A stretch of 64,000 bases of DNA from an uncultured Prevotella sp. (GCA_947169185.1 CAMVOS010000003.1:1-64000); one strand, 5' to 3'; positions 15,922 to 25,940 are shown, counted from the stretch's first letter. The notes: generated from the sequence alone by a model not told the origin. Made by a program: numbers and translations.

Positions 15922-17011
15922 TCAGCGCAATGTTATAATTATAGTACTGCGGATTACCCGTCACATCCTTGACTACGCGGATGAACGGTGGGAAGTTGAC
16001 GCTTTCCTGCTCTGCCACACCCTTCGTCTCCAGTAGCACCAGGTTGTTGACTGGCTCATGGAACGTGTCAATCTGGAAGAACTGACCACGCCAGATGAAT
16101 GCGCGACGCGTCTTGCGGATGGTGGCACGATAGGGGTCGGCCTGCTGCAGCAACGACTCGTACAGGGCATTCGACACCTGACGCTCGGTTTCCAGCACCT
16201 CGGTAGGCGATATGCGCTTCTTGGTCTTGTGTACGTTGACCACTTCCCCACTCCAGCTGCGACGACGCAGGCGGATTTCGCAATCGGGGTCGGCCACCAG
16301 ATAGGTCTGCGTAATCTCGCTCTCGATGCTCTCGGGCAGCTGTCCCGTCAGTTCTACAATATACGTGCGTTCCTCCTCGATAGGCTGCGGAATCTCCAGT
16401 ACGTTCGATATCTCTTTCAGCACACGACGCAGCTTGGTGTCAAAGTCGTCGTGGTTATTGATGACACGCAGGTGCGGATGACCCGTCCACGCTTTGTTCA
16501 CCTTCTTGTCCAGATCGCGCGCAATGCGTAAACCTTCTTCGTTGGCCTGCTCGTAGCGCGTCGAGTTGGTGGCGGTGGTGTAATACTGCTCAGCACCATC
16601 GGCAGCTGACACCAGGTGCAACACGGCATCGTAGCGCTGGCGCAGTTCGTTGGAATTGGTGCCACACTTCTGGCACAGCTCCTCCCACATCGTAGGGTCA
16701 ATGTATGCCGAAATGTCCATCGTACCGCGGTCGCAGACGATGAACGTCGGTTTCGTGCACGTCTCTGCCAACCTCATAAACGAGTCCTCCAAAGCTAACT
16801 GCGTGCGCAGAATAGCCAGTTCGCCCTCGTAGTAGAGGTCGTGGTTAGGCGTCAGATAGCTCCAGCCGCCCTGACTGTACATCGTAGGAACTTCGGGCAC
16901 GGTAAACACCTTGAAACCCAGGTTCGAGAAGTGCTCAATGATGCGCACCAGCGCCGTCGTCTTGCCTGCACAAGGACCGCCCGTCAATACAATTCGCTTG
17001 ATATCTTTCAT
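15914..17011 (-). CDS. AAA-type NTPase with C-terminal CYTH-like domain (TTD14-like)
   Basis: This 365-residue cytoplasmic protein has a P-loop GGPCAGKTT at residues 11-19, a kinase-like NTPase fold (DRGTMD near 95) and a C-terminal part with alternating charged strands (EIRLRRRSW; QFFQIDTF) that resembles a CYTH/triphosphate-tunnel domain. This combination is known from the eukaryotic TTD14 family and from uncharacterised bacterial proteins. Its substrate is unknown. The gene has its own promoter, divergent from the S9 peptidase. The last residues before the stop come from a heptamer array. Confidence 0.65.
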   Translation of the reverse strand: MKDIKRIVLTGGPCAGKTTALVRIIEHFSNLGFKVFTVPEVPTMYSQGGWSYLTPNHDLYYEGELAILRTQLALEDSFMRLAETCTKPTFIVCDRGTMDISAYIDPTMWEELCQKCGTNSNELRQRYDAVLHLVSAADGAEQYYTTATNSTRYEQANEEGLRIARDLDKKVNKAWTGHPHLRVINNHDDFDTKLRRVLKEISNVLEIPQPIEEERTYIVELTGQLPESIESEITQTYLVADPDCEIRLRRRSWSGEVVNVHKTKKRISPTEVLETERQVSNALYESLLQQADPYRATIRKTRRAFIWRGQFFQIDTFHEPVNNLVLLETKGVAEQESVNFPPFIRVVKDVTGNPQYYNYNIALRR

Positions 17012-17030
17012 CTTGTTTTAAGTTTTGGTG

Positions 17031-17038
17031 CAAAATTA
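17031..17038 (-). promoter_or_regulatory. Promoter -7 box of TTD14-like gene
   Basis: Minus-strand TAATTTTG followed by CACC, about 20 bases before the start codon. Confidence 0.6.
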
Positions 17039-17061
17039 CAAAATAATTCGCAATAATTTCG

Positions 17062-17069
17062 TAATTTTG
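17062..17069 (+). promoter_or_regulatory. Promoter -7 box of S9 peptidase gene
   Basis: TAATTTTG followed by CAG, about 21 bases before the ATG at 17091. It lies back to back with the minus-strand promoter at 17031. Confidence 0.65.
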
Positions 17070-17090
17070 CAGAAATTTTTAATTGGAACA

Positions 17091-19238
17091 ATGAAAAGAA
17101 CACTATTCATGACAATGGCCATCTTAGCCACAAACCTCATGCAGGCTCAGAGCTTGCAGTATCCGAAGGCCGTGAAGGACGGCACAGTAGATGATTATTT
17201 CGGCACGAAGGTCGCCGACCCCTATCGCTGGTTGGAGAACGACACGTCCGCACAGACTGCTGCCTGGGTAGAGGCCGAGAATCGTGTAACATCTGATTAC
17301 CTCAGCCGTATTCCCTTCCGCGAAAAACTGCTGAAGCGACTCACCGAGCTGTCGAACTACGAAAAAATCGGTGCCCCGCGCAAGCGCCACGGCAAGTGGT
17401 ATTTCTATAAGAACAATGGTCTGCAGAACCAGTACGTCATGTACCAGATGGACGAGTTGGGCGGCACCCCCCGCGTCTTCCTCGACCCCAACACGCTGAG
17501 CACCGATGGTACGGTGGCGCTGAAGGGCGTCTACTTCTCGAACAATGGCAAGTGGGCCGCCTATAGCATCTCGCGTTCAGGCTCTGACTGGCAGGAGTTC
17601 TACGTCATCGACCTGAAGACGGGTCAGCTCACGCAGGACCATATCGAGTGGGCCAAGTTCTCGGGTGCTGCCTGGCAGGGCGACGGTTTCTACTACTCGG
17701 CCTACGACCGTCCTACGGAGGGTAAGGAGTTCTCGAACGTCAATGCTGGTCACAAGATCTACTATCACAAGATGGGTACGCCACAGTCGCAGGATGTGCT
17801 GTTCTACCAAAACCCCACGCAACCCATGCGCTTCTATACTGCCGACGTCAACGAGGAGGAGACGATGATGTATCTCTACGAGTCGGGTGCTGGTGCCGGC
17901 AACAACCTGTTTGTGCGCGACCTGCGCCAGAAGGACGCACAATTCATCCAGCTGACGGATAACATGGACTACCAGTACAACCCCATCTATAACGAGGGCG
18001 ACAAGCTGTACATCTATACCAACTACGGAGCACCCAAGGGTCGCATCATGACGGCCGACATCCGCAAGCCTGGCGTCAACGACTGGCAAGTGCTGGTGCC
18101 CGAGCAGCAGAACATGTTGGAGGGTGTCGACGTCATCAACTGCCAGCTCATTCTGACCTACAATCAGGACGCCTCCAACCACGCTTACGTCTATGGTCTG
18201 GACGGCAGCCTGCGCCACGAGGTGAAGCTACCGATGGTAGGCAGCGTGGGCTTTACGGGCGACGAGAAACAGCCCGAGTGCTTCTATACCTTCACGTCGT
18301 TCACCATGCCTGGCACCATCTACCGCTACGATATTGCCAAGAACGAGAGCACCCTCTATGCGCAGCCCAACGTAAAGTTCCGTCAGCAGGACTACGAGAG
18401 CCAGCAGCTGTTCTTCCAGAGCAAGGACGGCACACGCGTACCGATGTTTATCACTTACAAAAGAGGTGAGGGGTTAGAGGTGAGAGGTAAGAGGAAACCA
18501 CGACCCGTCTTCCTCTATGGCTACGGCGGTTTCAACATTGCGCTGGGTCCCAGCTTCTCAGCCGTACGTATCCCCTTCCTCGAGCAGGGTGGAATCTACG
18601 CACAGGTCAATCTGCGTGGTGGCAGCGAGTATGGCGAGGAGTGGCACCTGGCTGGCACGAAGATGCAGAAGCAGAACGTCTTCGACGACTTCATCTCGGC
18701 TGCCGAATACCTGATCAAAGAGGGCTACACGTCCAAGGAGAAGCTGGCCATCGTGGGTGGTTCCAACGGAGGACTGCTCGTTGGTGCCTGCATGACGCAG
18801 CGTCCTGATCTGTTCCGTGTGGCTATCCCAGAGGTCGGCGTGATGGACATGTTGCGCTATCATAAGTTCACCATCGGTTGGAATTGGGCTTCCGACTACG
18901 GTACCAGCGAGGACTCGAAGGAAATGTTTGAATACCTGCGTGGCTACTCGCCCCTGCACAATCTGAAGAAGGGCACCGCCTACCCTGCCACCCTCGTCAC
19001 CACAGCCGACCACGACGACCGCGTGGTCCCCGCCCACTCGTTTAAGTTTGCTGCCACCCTACAGGAGTGCCAGACCGCTACCCAACAAACCACCAAGGAT
19101 CCCCTGCCGCCCGTGCTCATCCGCATCGATACCAAGGCCGGTCATGGTGGTGGCAAGCCCCTCGCCAAAGTCCTCGAGGAGCAGGCCGACATCTACTCGT
19201 TCATCCTTTATAATATGGGCGTGAAGTACAAGAAATAA
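17091..19238 (+). CDS. Prolyl oligopeptidase, S9 family
   Basis: This 715-residue serine peptidase cleaves short peptides after proline. I chose the ATG at 17091: it follows the promoter and gives a signal peptide ending LMQAQ, so the enzyme is probably periplasmic. An N-terminal beta-propeller (about 70-430) precedes an alpha/beta-hydrolase domain. Catalytic residues are visible: Ser in GGSNGG near 558, Asp in TADHDDR near 640, His in KAGHGGG near 685. A heptamer array is read in frame near residues 458-468 (GEGLEVRGKRK), right before the hydrolase strand RPVFLYGYGG. Confidence 0.9.
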   Translation: MKRTLFMTMAILATNLMQAQSLQYPKAVKDGTVDDYFGTKVADPYRWLENDTSAQTAAWVEAENRVTSDYLSRIPFREKLLKRLTELSNYEKIGAPRKRHGKWYFYKNNGLQNQYVMYQMDELGGTPRVFLDPNTLSTDGTVALKGVYFSNNGKWAAYSISRSGSDWQEFYVIDLKTGQLTQDHIEWAKFSGAAWQGDGFYYSAYDRPTEGKEFSNVNAGHKIYYHKMGTPQSQDVLFYQNPTQPMRFYTADVNEEETMMYLYESGAGAGNNLFVRDLRQKDAQFIQLTDNMDYQYNPIYNEGDKLYIYTNYGAPKGRIMTADIRKPGVNDWQVLVPEQQNMLEGVDVINCQLILTYNQDASNHAYVYGLDGSLRHEVKLPMVGSVGFTGDEKQPECFYTFTSFTMPGTIYRYDIAKNESTLYAQPNVKFRQQDYESQQLFFQSKDGTRVPMFITYKRGEGLEVRGKRKPRPVFLYGYGGFNIALGPSFSAVRIPFLEQGGIYAQVNLRGGSEYGEEWHLAGTKMQKQNVFDDFISAAEYLIKEGYTSKEKLAIVGGSNGGLLVGACMTQRPDLFRVAIPEVGVMDMLRYHKFTIGWNWASDYGTSEDSKEMFEYLRGYSPLHNLKKGTAYPATLVTTADHDDRVVPAHSFKFAATLQECQTATQQTTKDPLPPVLIRIDTKAGHGGGKPLAKVLEEQADIYSFILYNMGVKYKK
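18462..18494 (+). repeat. In-frame heptanucleotide array in S9 peptidase gene
   Basis: The units are GAGGTGA, GGGGTTA, GAGGTGA, GAGGTAA, GAGG. They encode a Gly/Glu/Arg-rich insert at the linker between propeller and hydrolase domain, and the frame is kept. Confidence 0.8.
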
Positions 19239-19245
19239 AACATCA

Positions 19246-20127
19246 TTAAGCGTTTCGGAGTTCCATTGGCGTCATACCGAAATGGTCTTTGACGTAGCGT
19301 CCGAAGAAGGAGGGGTTGGGGAATCCCATCACACTACAGATTTGCTTGATGCTGTAGTCGGTCTGCTTGAGATAATAGCGAATATCTTCAAGGACATGCT
19401 CGGTAATCCATTCGTTGGCGGTACGACCAGAGTGTTTCTTGCACAGAACTGATAGGTATTTGGGGGTGATGCAGAGCTCAGTGGCATACCACTCCACTGG
19501 GCGATGCTTCATGTCGACAGAGTGTAACAGGTCGAAGAAACGCTGGAAGTGGTTGGTGGAAGATGTGGTATCCTGCGACACCGTATCGGACAGTATACGC
19601 TGCTTAAGGGCACCACACAGCCCCAGGATGGCGGCACGGAGCAGCGACTGGATGACATCGGTACGGAAGGGATGGTCGACGCGCTTGTCGAAACACAAAC
19701 AGAGCATCTCGTAAAAGTTGGTATAGAACTGCAGGTCTTCGTCTTCGAGCGTGACGACATACAGGCGACGGATGTAGACCACATCGTTCCAGATAGACAT
19801 TTTTTCACGCAAGAAGCTCTGCAGGATGCGATTGGTGAAGAACATCGCCTTCAGATCGAAGTCGGGACTGACCATCAAGTCGGTAACCATAACGTTCTGA
19901 GGGATGATGGCCACCTGATTCTTATGCAGCTCCATAGGTAGACCGTTCAGCGTGCCCTGTACCCTACCCTGCGTGCAAATAGCGACGGCATTCATCGACA
20001 CATGGGCAGCACTTACCTCAGCAAACTTCTGAATGCTGTCGATGATGGCAATATCGTTATCCGAATAACCAATTTGGATGTCCTCATTGTCGGTTAACGA
20101 CTGTAAAGTAATCTCTTCTTGTTGCAT
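19246..20127 (-). CDS. AraC-family transcriptional regulator
   Basis: This 293-residue regulator has an N-terminal cupin-like sensing part and a C-terminal double helix-turn-helix (TANEWITEHVLEDIRYYLKQ then SIKQICSVMGFPNPSFFGRYVK). The start at 20127 is chosen because a -7 box lies 20 bases before it; a longer frame reaches further upstream but crosses that promoter. It is divergent from the RND efflux operon and probably regulates it, responding to a small molecule. That link is inferred from position. Confidence 0.85.
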   Translation of the reverse strand: MQQEEITLQSLTDNEDIQIGYSDNDIAIIDSIQKFAEVSAAHVSMNAVAICTQGRVQGTLNGLPMELHKNQVAIIPQNVMVTDLMVSPDFDLKAMFFTNRILQSFLREKMSIWNDVVYIRRLYVVTLEDEDLQFYTNFYEMLCLCFDKRVDHPFRTDVIQSLLRAAILGLCGALKQRILSDTVSQDTTSSTNHFQRFFDLLHSVDMKHRPVEWYATELCITPKYLSVLCKKHSGRTANEWITEHVLEDIRYYLKQTDYSIKQICSVMGFPNPSFFGRYVKDHFGMTPMELRNA

Positions 20128-20147
20128 AATATGTCCGATTTTGGGTG

Positions 20148-20155
20148 CAAAGTTA
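20148..20155 (-). promoter_or_regulatory. Promoter -7 box of AraC regulator
   Basis: Minus-strand TAACTTTG followed by CACCC, 20 bases before the start codon. Confidence 0.6.
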
Positions 20156-20274
20156 TAGTATTTTGACAAAAAAACGCGTTCAAAAGGGCTTAATTTATGT
20201 TCTATTTCGCTACTAGTTGCAAAATAACACATATTTATAGCCAAAAAGAACACGGATAATTGAGAAAAAAGTGC

Positions 20275-20282
20275 CACCTTTG
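20275..20282 (+). promoter_or_regulatory. Possible -7 box of RND operon
   Basis: CACCTTTG followed by CATC differs from the consensus by its first base, and no good -33 is seen. This would fit a promoter that needs an activator such as the divergent AraC protein. Confidence 0.35.
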
Positions 20283-20306
20283 CATCAAAAATTAGCAATA
20301 AAGAAC

Positions 20307-21335
20307 ATGATGAAGACAAAAATGACGATGATGCTGCTGATGATGTTAGCACTTTTCGGCAGTTGTAGCGAAAGCAAGAAAGCAGAGCAGAAGGCTCCCA
20401 CCAGAGTGAAGACGCAACTGGTATCGCCAGCCATTGCTGACGGTTCGCAGACGTACGTAGGTATTATAGAGGAACGCGAGGCTACAGCAGTTAGCTTTAC
20501 GGGCATGGGCGTGGTGAAACGCGTGCTGGTGAGCGAGGGACAGGCCGTCGGTCGCGGTCAGCTGCTGGCCGAGATGGACGACACGCAGGCCCGCAATCTG
20601 CTTAGTGGTGCCGAAGCACAGATGGCGCAAGCCAACGACGCGCTGGAACGCTACAAGCTGTTGCACGACAACGGTTCGCTGCCTGAAGTGCAGTGGGTAG
20701 AGATACAGAGCAAGGTGGCGCAGGCGAAGTCGCAGCTGGAGGTCGCCAAGAAGAATCTGGCTGACTGCCGGCTGACCGCTCCCGTGAGTGGAATCATTGG
20801 CAAGAAGCTGATTGGTACGGGTGAGACTGCCCTACCCTCGCAGGCTGTCGTCAACATTCTGGACGTAAGCAGCGTGAAGGTGAAGGTGGCTGTGCCCGAG
20901 AGTGACATCAGCGCCATTCATGCCACAACGCCATCTACTATCAGCGTTGAAGCTGTGAGCACGACGGTTAATGGCGGACGAATAGAGAAAGGTGTCGAGG
21001 CCGATGCATTGACGCATACCTACGACGTGCGCATCAACGTGGTGAACGAGGGGCGCAAGCTGTTGCCTGGAATGGTGGCCAGCGTGCGTTTCAAACAGGA
21101 GGGTTCGCAGCGTATTGAAGGCAAGTCGCTGCCTGTGACAGCTGTCCAAAAGGCTGCCGACGGTTCGCTGTTTGTATGGACTGTAGCCAACGACAGTACA
21201 GCCCATCGTGCGAAGGTGAGCATCGGAGCGACACAAGGCAATAATGTAGCCATCACGGACGGTCTGAACATCGGACAGCGCGTGGTGACTGAAGGGTATC
21301 AGAAACTTAGTGAAGGCACGAAAGTGATTTATTAA
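20307..21335 (+). CDS. RND efflux periplasmic adaptor (membrane fusion lipoprotein)
   Basis: This 342-residue adaptor links an RND pump to an outer membrane channel. It has a lipoprotein signal ending ALFGSC, a lipoyl/barrel-sandwich half (VLVSEGQAVGRGQLLAEMDD), a coiled helical hairpin (about 90-145), the second lipoyl half (RLTAPVSGIIGKKLIGTGE) and a beta-barrel with PGMVASVRF. Two adjacent ATG codons (20307, 20310) are possible starts. It is the first gene of an efflux operon; a heptamer array begins at its stop codon. Confidence 0.9.
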   Translation: MMKTKMTMMLLMMLALFGSCSESKKAEQKAPTRVKTQLVSPAIADGSQTYVGIIEEREATAVSFTGMGVVKRVLVSEGQAVGRGQLLAEMDDTQARNLLSGAEAQMAQANDALERYKLLHDNGSLPEVQWVEIQSKVAQAKSQLEVAKKNLADCRLTAPVSGIIGKKLIGTGETALPSQAVVNILDVSSVKVKVAVPESDISAIHATTPSTISVEAVSTTVNGGRIEKGVEADALTHTYDVRINVVNEGRKLLPGMVASVRFKQEGSQRIEGKSLPVTAVQKAADGSLFVWTVANDSTAHRAKVSIGATQGNNVAITDGLNIGQRVVTEGYQKLSEGTKVIY

Positions 21336-21368
21336 TGCATAATTCATAATTCATAATGCATAATAATA
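21334..21368 (+). repeat. Heptanucleotide array (ATAATGC/ATAATTC) at a stop codon
   Basis: The units ATGCATA and ATTCATA repeat five times. The array begins on the TAA stop of the adaptor gene and ends next to the pump start. Confidence 0.8.
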
Positions 21369-21373
21369 GTGTT

Positions 21374-24300
21374 ATGACAGAAAAAATGTCTTGGCTCCGT
21401 TGGCCATTGGAGCATTACTCGATATCGCTTCTCATCATCGGCATCCTGTTTGTGATGGGCATCTATGGCATGTATGTGATGCCGAAGGATGAATTCCCGC
21501 ATGCTACCATACGCCAGGGTGTGGTGGTGGCCGTCTATCCTGGTGCTACCAGCGAGGAGATAGAACAACAGGTGGCTCGTCCGTTAGAGCGCTACCTATT
21601 TACATTTGGTGAGGTGAAACGTTCGAAGACCACCACGACGTCGCAGAACGATATGTGTATCGCGATGGTGGAACTGAACGACAACGTGAACAACAAGGAC
21701 GAGGTGTGGTCTAAAATCAAGCACGGCCTGAACAGTTTTAAGTCGCAGTTGCCTTCAGGTGTGTTAGCCATTGTGGTGAATGACGACTTTGGCAACACCT
21801 CAGCCCTGCTTATCGCCATCGAGAGCGGTCAGCGTAGCTATCGTGAGTTAAAAGATTACAGTGACAGGCTTAGTGACCGTTTGCGCCATATCCCCTCTGT
21901 AGCCAATGTGAAGATGTTTGGTGAACAGAAGGAACAGATATCACTATATGTCGACCGTCAGCGTCTGCAGGCATACGGCATTGGTCAGCAGATGCTCTTC
22001 TCACGCTTGCAGGCTCAGGGTATCACCACCATGAGCGGCAGTATCAGCGATGAAGACCAGCAGGTGCCTATCCACGTGGAGGCCACAGAGAACAGCGTTG
22101 ACGAAATAGCCAACCAGATTATCTTCTCTGACCCCGTGACAGGGAAGGTGGCTCGAGTGCGTGATGTTGCCCGTGTGGTTCGTGAATACGACAGCAACAG
22201 CAGTCGCATTGAGCAGGATGGACATCCCTGTGTACTGCTCTCGATGGAGATGACACCTGGCAACAACGTGGTGCAGTATGGCAAAGATGTCGACGCTGTG
22301 CTCGACGAGTTCCGCAAGAGCGAACTTCCCGAAGATGTCACCATCACCCGTATTGCCGACAAGCCTAAAGTAGTGGCTATGAGTGTCAGCTCGTTCCTGC
22401 GCGACCTGCTCATATCAATGGCTATCATCATCCTCGTCATGATGGTGCTCTTCCCGTTGCGCTCGGCCATCGTGGCCGCCATCACCATCCCGTTGAGCAC
22501 ATTCGTCTCTGTGGCTATAATGTATATGGCTGGCATCGAACTGAATATCGTCACTCTGGCAGCTCTTATTGTGGTGCTGGGAATGATTGTCGACAATGCC
22601 ATTGTGGTTATTGACGGTTATCTGGAGTATCTTGGCAAAGGTATGGCTCCCAAAGAGGCGGCCATCGAGAGCGGACGCCAGTATTTCATGCCGATGATGC
22701 TGGCTACCATCTGCATCTGCGCCATCTTCTATCCCTTCCTCATCACGATGAAAGGCATGTTCCTCGATGCCCTGCAGGATTTCCCCTGGACGATTACCAT
22801 CAACCTGATGGTGTCGCTCGTGCTGGCTGTAACCATCATCCCATATCTGGAAACGCGTATCATCAAGCCAGATAAAGTTAAGACAGATGGTAACGCCATC
22901 ACCAAGTGGGTGCAGAAGACCTACGACAGCGTACTCGACAAGACCTTCCACCACCCGTGGATGACTATGCTCATTGGATTAGGAGTCATCCTTATCTCGC
23001 TCCTCATCCTGCCCACGCTGAAGATACGTCTCTTCCCATATGCCGACCGCGACCAACTGGCTGTAGAGATCTTCCTGCCCGATGGCAAGGGTTTGAAGGA
23101 AACGGAGGCTATTGCCGATTCTGTATATTGCGTTCTGCGTCCTGACGAGCGTATCACGGGTATCACTAGCTTCATCGGCTGTTCATCGCCACGATTCATG
23201 GATGCCTATGCACCCCAGATGGCAGGAAGAAACTATGCACAGTTCATCGTCAACACGACATCAGAACAGGCAACCCTTGACCTCCCGCAGATTATCAGCC
23301 TCGTCTGAGTGAGGCTTTCCCTAAAGCCTACGTGAAGTTCAAACGACTGGACTATCTGTCGGTGCCTGAACTGGAGTACCGATTCTATGGCGACAACCTC
23401 GACTCGCTGCATGTCGTTGCAGAACGACTGATGGAGCGCATGCGACAAATGCCAGAGCTGGAGTGGGTGCACACCGACTTCCTGCAGCCTTATCCTATTA
23501 TTAATGTAGAGCTCGACCCTGTAGCATCAGCACAATTGGGCATTACCCGCACAACCGCAGCTTTGGCCTTAAGCGCTACATCGAATGATCTACGTGTTGG
23601 ACAGCTGTGGGAGGGTCATGACGAGCTGCCCATCATAGTGAAGGACAACAGCGATATGACCTATAGCGACATCCAGAACCTGGGTATCGCCACACCCGTC
23701 AGCATCCTATCAGGTGGTGTCAACAATAGCAACTCTACAGTACCTTTGCGACAAGTAGCCCGTGTCAGTCCGAAGTGGACGGAGAGTCGTATCATGCATC
23801 GTGCAGGAGAGCGTTGTATCACCGTCACCGCCCAGTTTGCTCAGGGTGTATTTACCACTCCTGTAGAAAAGCGTATCGCCCAGATCATGCAAGAAGAAAT
23901 TGAGCTGCCGCAAGGTGTGCGCTGCGAGGTTGGCGGTGAGATAGAATATGGCGACGAGGCCCTGCCACAGATTTTCGGCGGTATCGCCATCGCTATGCTC
24001 ATCGTGTTCTTCTTCCTGCTGTTCAACTTCAAGAAGTATGGCATTACACTCGTTTGTATGGCCGCCTTAGGACTGATGATTCCTGGTGCACTCGTCGGCC
24101 TCGGACTGATGAATCGTGCACTGGGCCTGACCTCTATCTTTGGACTCATCACGCTTATGGGAATGATTATGCGTAACGAGATTCTTATATTTGAGCATGC
24201 CAATGATTTGGTCAAAAAAGGTATGCCCGTCAAGCAGGCGGCCTACGATGCAGGCAAGCGTCGTATGGTGCCCATCTTCCTGACCACCGCCACAACTGCT

Positions 24301-24453
24301 GTTGGCGTGGTGCCGATGATTATCGCCCAGAGTTCGTTCTGGATGCCGGTAGGCGTCACCATCTTTGCAGGAGGTATCGGCTCGCTTATCCTCGTCGTCA
24401 CCATGCTCCCCGTTATTTATTGGAAAGTATCAACTAAAAAAACAACAAAATGA
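21374..24453 (+). pseudogene. RND efflux pump (AcrB/HAE1 type), frameshifted
   Basis: Two consecutive frames together encode one RND pump of about 1025 residues, the usual length. The first (start at 21374, stop at 23306-23308) carries the N-terminal membrane segment, the periplasmic porter part and TM2-7. The second (to 24453) carries the second porter part and TM8-12. Homology continues across the break: the first frame is good up to about 23283, and the other frame gives ADYQPRLSEAFPKAYVKFKR from 23287 on. A single lost base near 23283-23291, for example one G in CCGGCA, explains it. Either the pump is inactive here or the base was lost in assembly. The adaptor and TolC genes around it are intact. 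Confidence 0.8.
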
Positions 24454-25862
24454 AAAATTTAGTAAATATGTTGTCAAAGTTGTCCCTGTTGTCGTTTATT
24501 ATTCTTCCATTGTCGTCCAATGCCCAACAGACATATAGTCTTCAGCAACTCAAGGACTCTGCCCTACGCAACAACATTACCATGCGTACGGCACGCCTGG
24601 ATATTGAAGCCGCCCAGCAGCAGTACAAGGAGGCATTCACCAATTATTTCCCCAACGTCAGCGGTACGGGTCTGTGGTTTAACGCCAACAAGGGTATGGC
24701 GAAGACAGAGATAAACCTCTCGGAGAAGATATCACCAGCATTAGGCGCAGCTCTTGCCCAGTCGCTACCAGCTGAAGCACTCGCGGCCTTAGGCAGTCCC
24801 ATCAGCATTTCGATGATGAAGAACGGAACGATAGGCAGTCTGATGGCTGTGCAACCCATCTTCGCAGGAGGTCAGATTATTAACGGCAATAAACTGGCAA
24901 AAGTAGGAGAAGACGCGAGTCGACTGCAGTTGCAACTCTCTGAGAACGAGGTACTTAAACAGACCGAGCAATACTACTGGCAACTGGTTTCCATGCAGCA
25001 AAAGATGAAGACTGTTGAGGCCGTAGAGGCGCTGTTGCAGGATATAGGTAAAGATGTTGATGTGGCTGTGCGAGCAGGTGTAGCTATGAAGAACGACCAA
25101 CTTCAGGTGCAGCTACGCCAGAACGACATCGAGAGTCAGAAGGTGAAACTGCAAAACGGCATTTCTATCGTCAAGATGCTGATGTCGCAGTATTGTGGAC
25201 TAAGACCCACCCCCGACCCCTCCCTGTCAAAGGAGGGGAGTGATTACTCCTTCGATATTGTTATTCCAGATATAGCACAGCAAGACATTTTACTCCCCTC
25301 ACCTTATAGGGAGGGGCAGGGGGTGGGTCAGCTGGGCCTTCTCCCCGAATATCAGTTGTTACAGAAGCAGGTAGAAGCCACCAAGCTGCAGCGCAAGATG
25401 GAGGTAGGCAAGAATCTTCCGTCGCTGGGCATAGGTGCAGGTTACAACTACCATAACCTGATGGAAAATAATCATACGTTTGGGATGGTGTTCGCCACCA
25501 TCAGCGTTCCTATCTCTGACTGGTGGGGTGGCTCTCATGCCATTAAGCGCCGTAAGATTCAGGAACAGAAGGCCATAGAACGGTTGGAAGACAACTCAAA
25601 GCTGTTGAAGATACGCATGCAGAAGGCATGGAACGATGTGCAGGAGTCTTACCAGCAACTCGGTATTGCCCGACGCAGCATAGAACAGGCTGAAGAGAAC
25701 CTGCGTCTGAATCGAAATTATTACAAGGCTGGCACCTGCCGTATGAGTGACCTCCTGGAAGCGCAGATGCTCTATCAGCAGTCGTGCGATAAATATACCG
25801 ACACCTACGCAGACTACCAAAACAAACTTCTGGAATACCGCCAATCTACAGGCGGAATATAA
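24450..25862 (+). CDS. TolC-family outer membrane efflux protein
   Basis: This 470-residue outer membrane factor is the channel of the efflux system. It has a signal peptide ending SSNAQ, two halves rich in alpha-helix with the TolC-type repeats (ARLDIEAAQQQYKEA; LLEYRQSTGGI at the end), and overlaps the pump gene by four bases (ATGA). Two inverted copies of a GC-rich palindromic element (25204-25246 and 25289-25331) are read in frame near residues 252-294 and add Pro/Ser/Gly-rich loops around one strand (FDIVIPDI). Despite this the frame is complete. Confidence 0.88.
   Translation: MKNLVNMLSKLSLLSFIILPLSSNAQQTYSLQQLKDSALRNNITMRTARLDIEAAQQQYKEAFTNYFPNVSGTGLWFNANKGMAKTEINLSEKISPALGAALAQSLPAEALAALGSPISISMMKNGTIGSLMAVQPIFAGGQIINGNKLAKVGEDASRLQLQLSENEVLKQTEQYYWQLVSMQQKMKTVEAVEALLQDIGKDVDVAVRAGVAMKNDQLQVQLRQNDIESQKVKLQNGISIVKMLMSQYCGLRPTPDPSLSKEGSDYSFDIVIPDIAQQDILLPSPYREGQGVGQLGLLPEYQLLQKQVEATKLQRKMEVGKNLPSLGIGAGYNYHNLMENNHTFGMVFATISVPISDWWGGSHAIKRRKIQEQKAIERLEDNSKLLKIRMQKAWNDVQESYQQLGIARRSIEQAEENLRLNRNYYKAGTCRMSDLLEAQMLYQQSCDKYTDTYADYQNKLLEYRQSTGGI
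25204..25331. repeat. Inverted pair of in-frame palindromic elements in TolC gene
   Basis: The forward copy at 25204-25246 begins GACCCACCCCCGACCCCTCC and ends AGGAGGGGAGT. The copy at 25289-25331 is its reverse complement with a few changes. They flank 42 bases of normal coding sequence. Related CCCCTCC/GGAGGGG arms occur in the symporter gene at 11015. Confidence 0.8.
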
Positions 25863-25885
25863 AGCCAGTCAAGAAAACATAAGAA

Positions 25886-25920
25886 AAACGGGACGTCAGC
25901 ACCATCGCTAACGTCCCGTA
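25886..25920 (-). terminator. Terminator between efflux and mutase genes
   Basis: A nine-base stem (ACGGGACGT at 25888-25896 with ACGTCCCGT at 25911-25919) is followed on the minus strand by five T. It should end the mutAB transcript and may also act on the + strand. Confidence 0.8.
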
Positions 25921-25940
25921 ATTGTATGCTATAACAAGGA

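Noticed and set aside
23332..24453. A separate 373-codon transporter gene
   Set aside because: It is the second half of the RND pump. Homology continues upstream of its first ATG into the end of the previous frame, so a frameshift explains it better.
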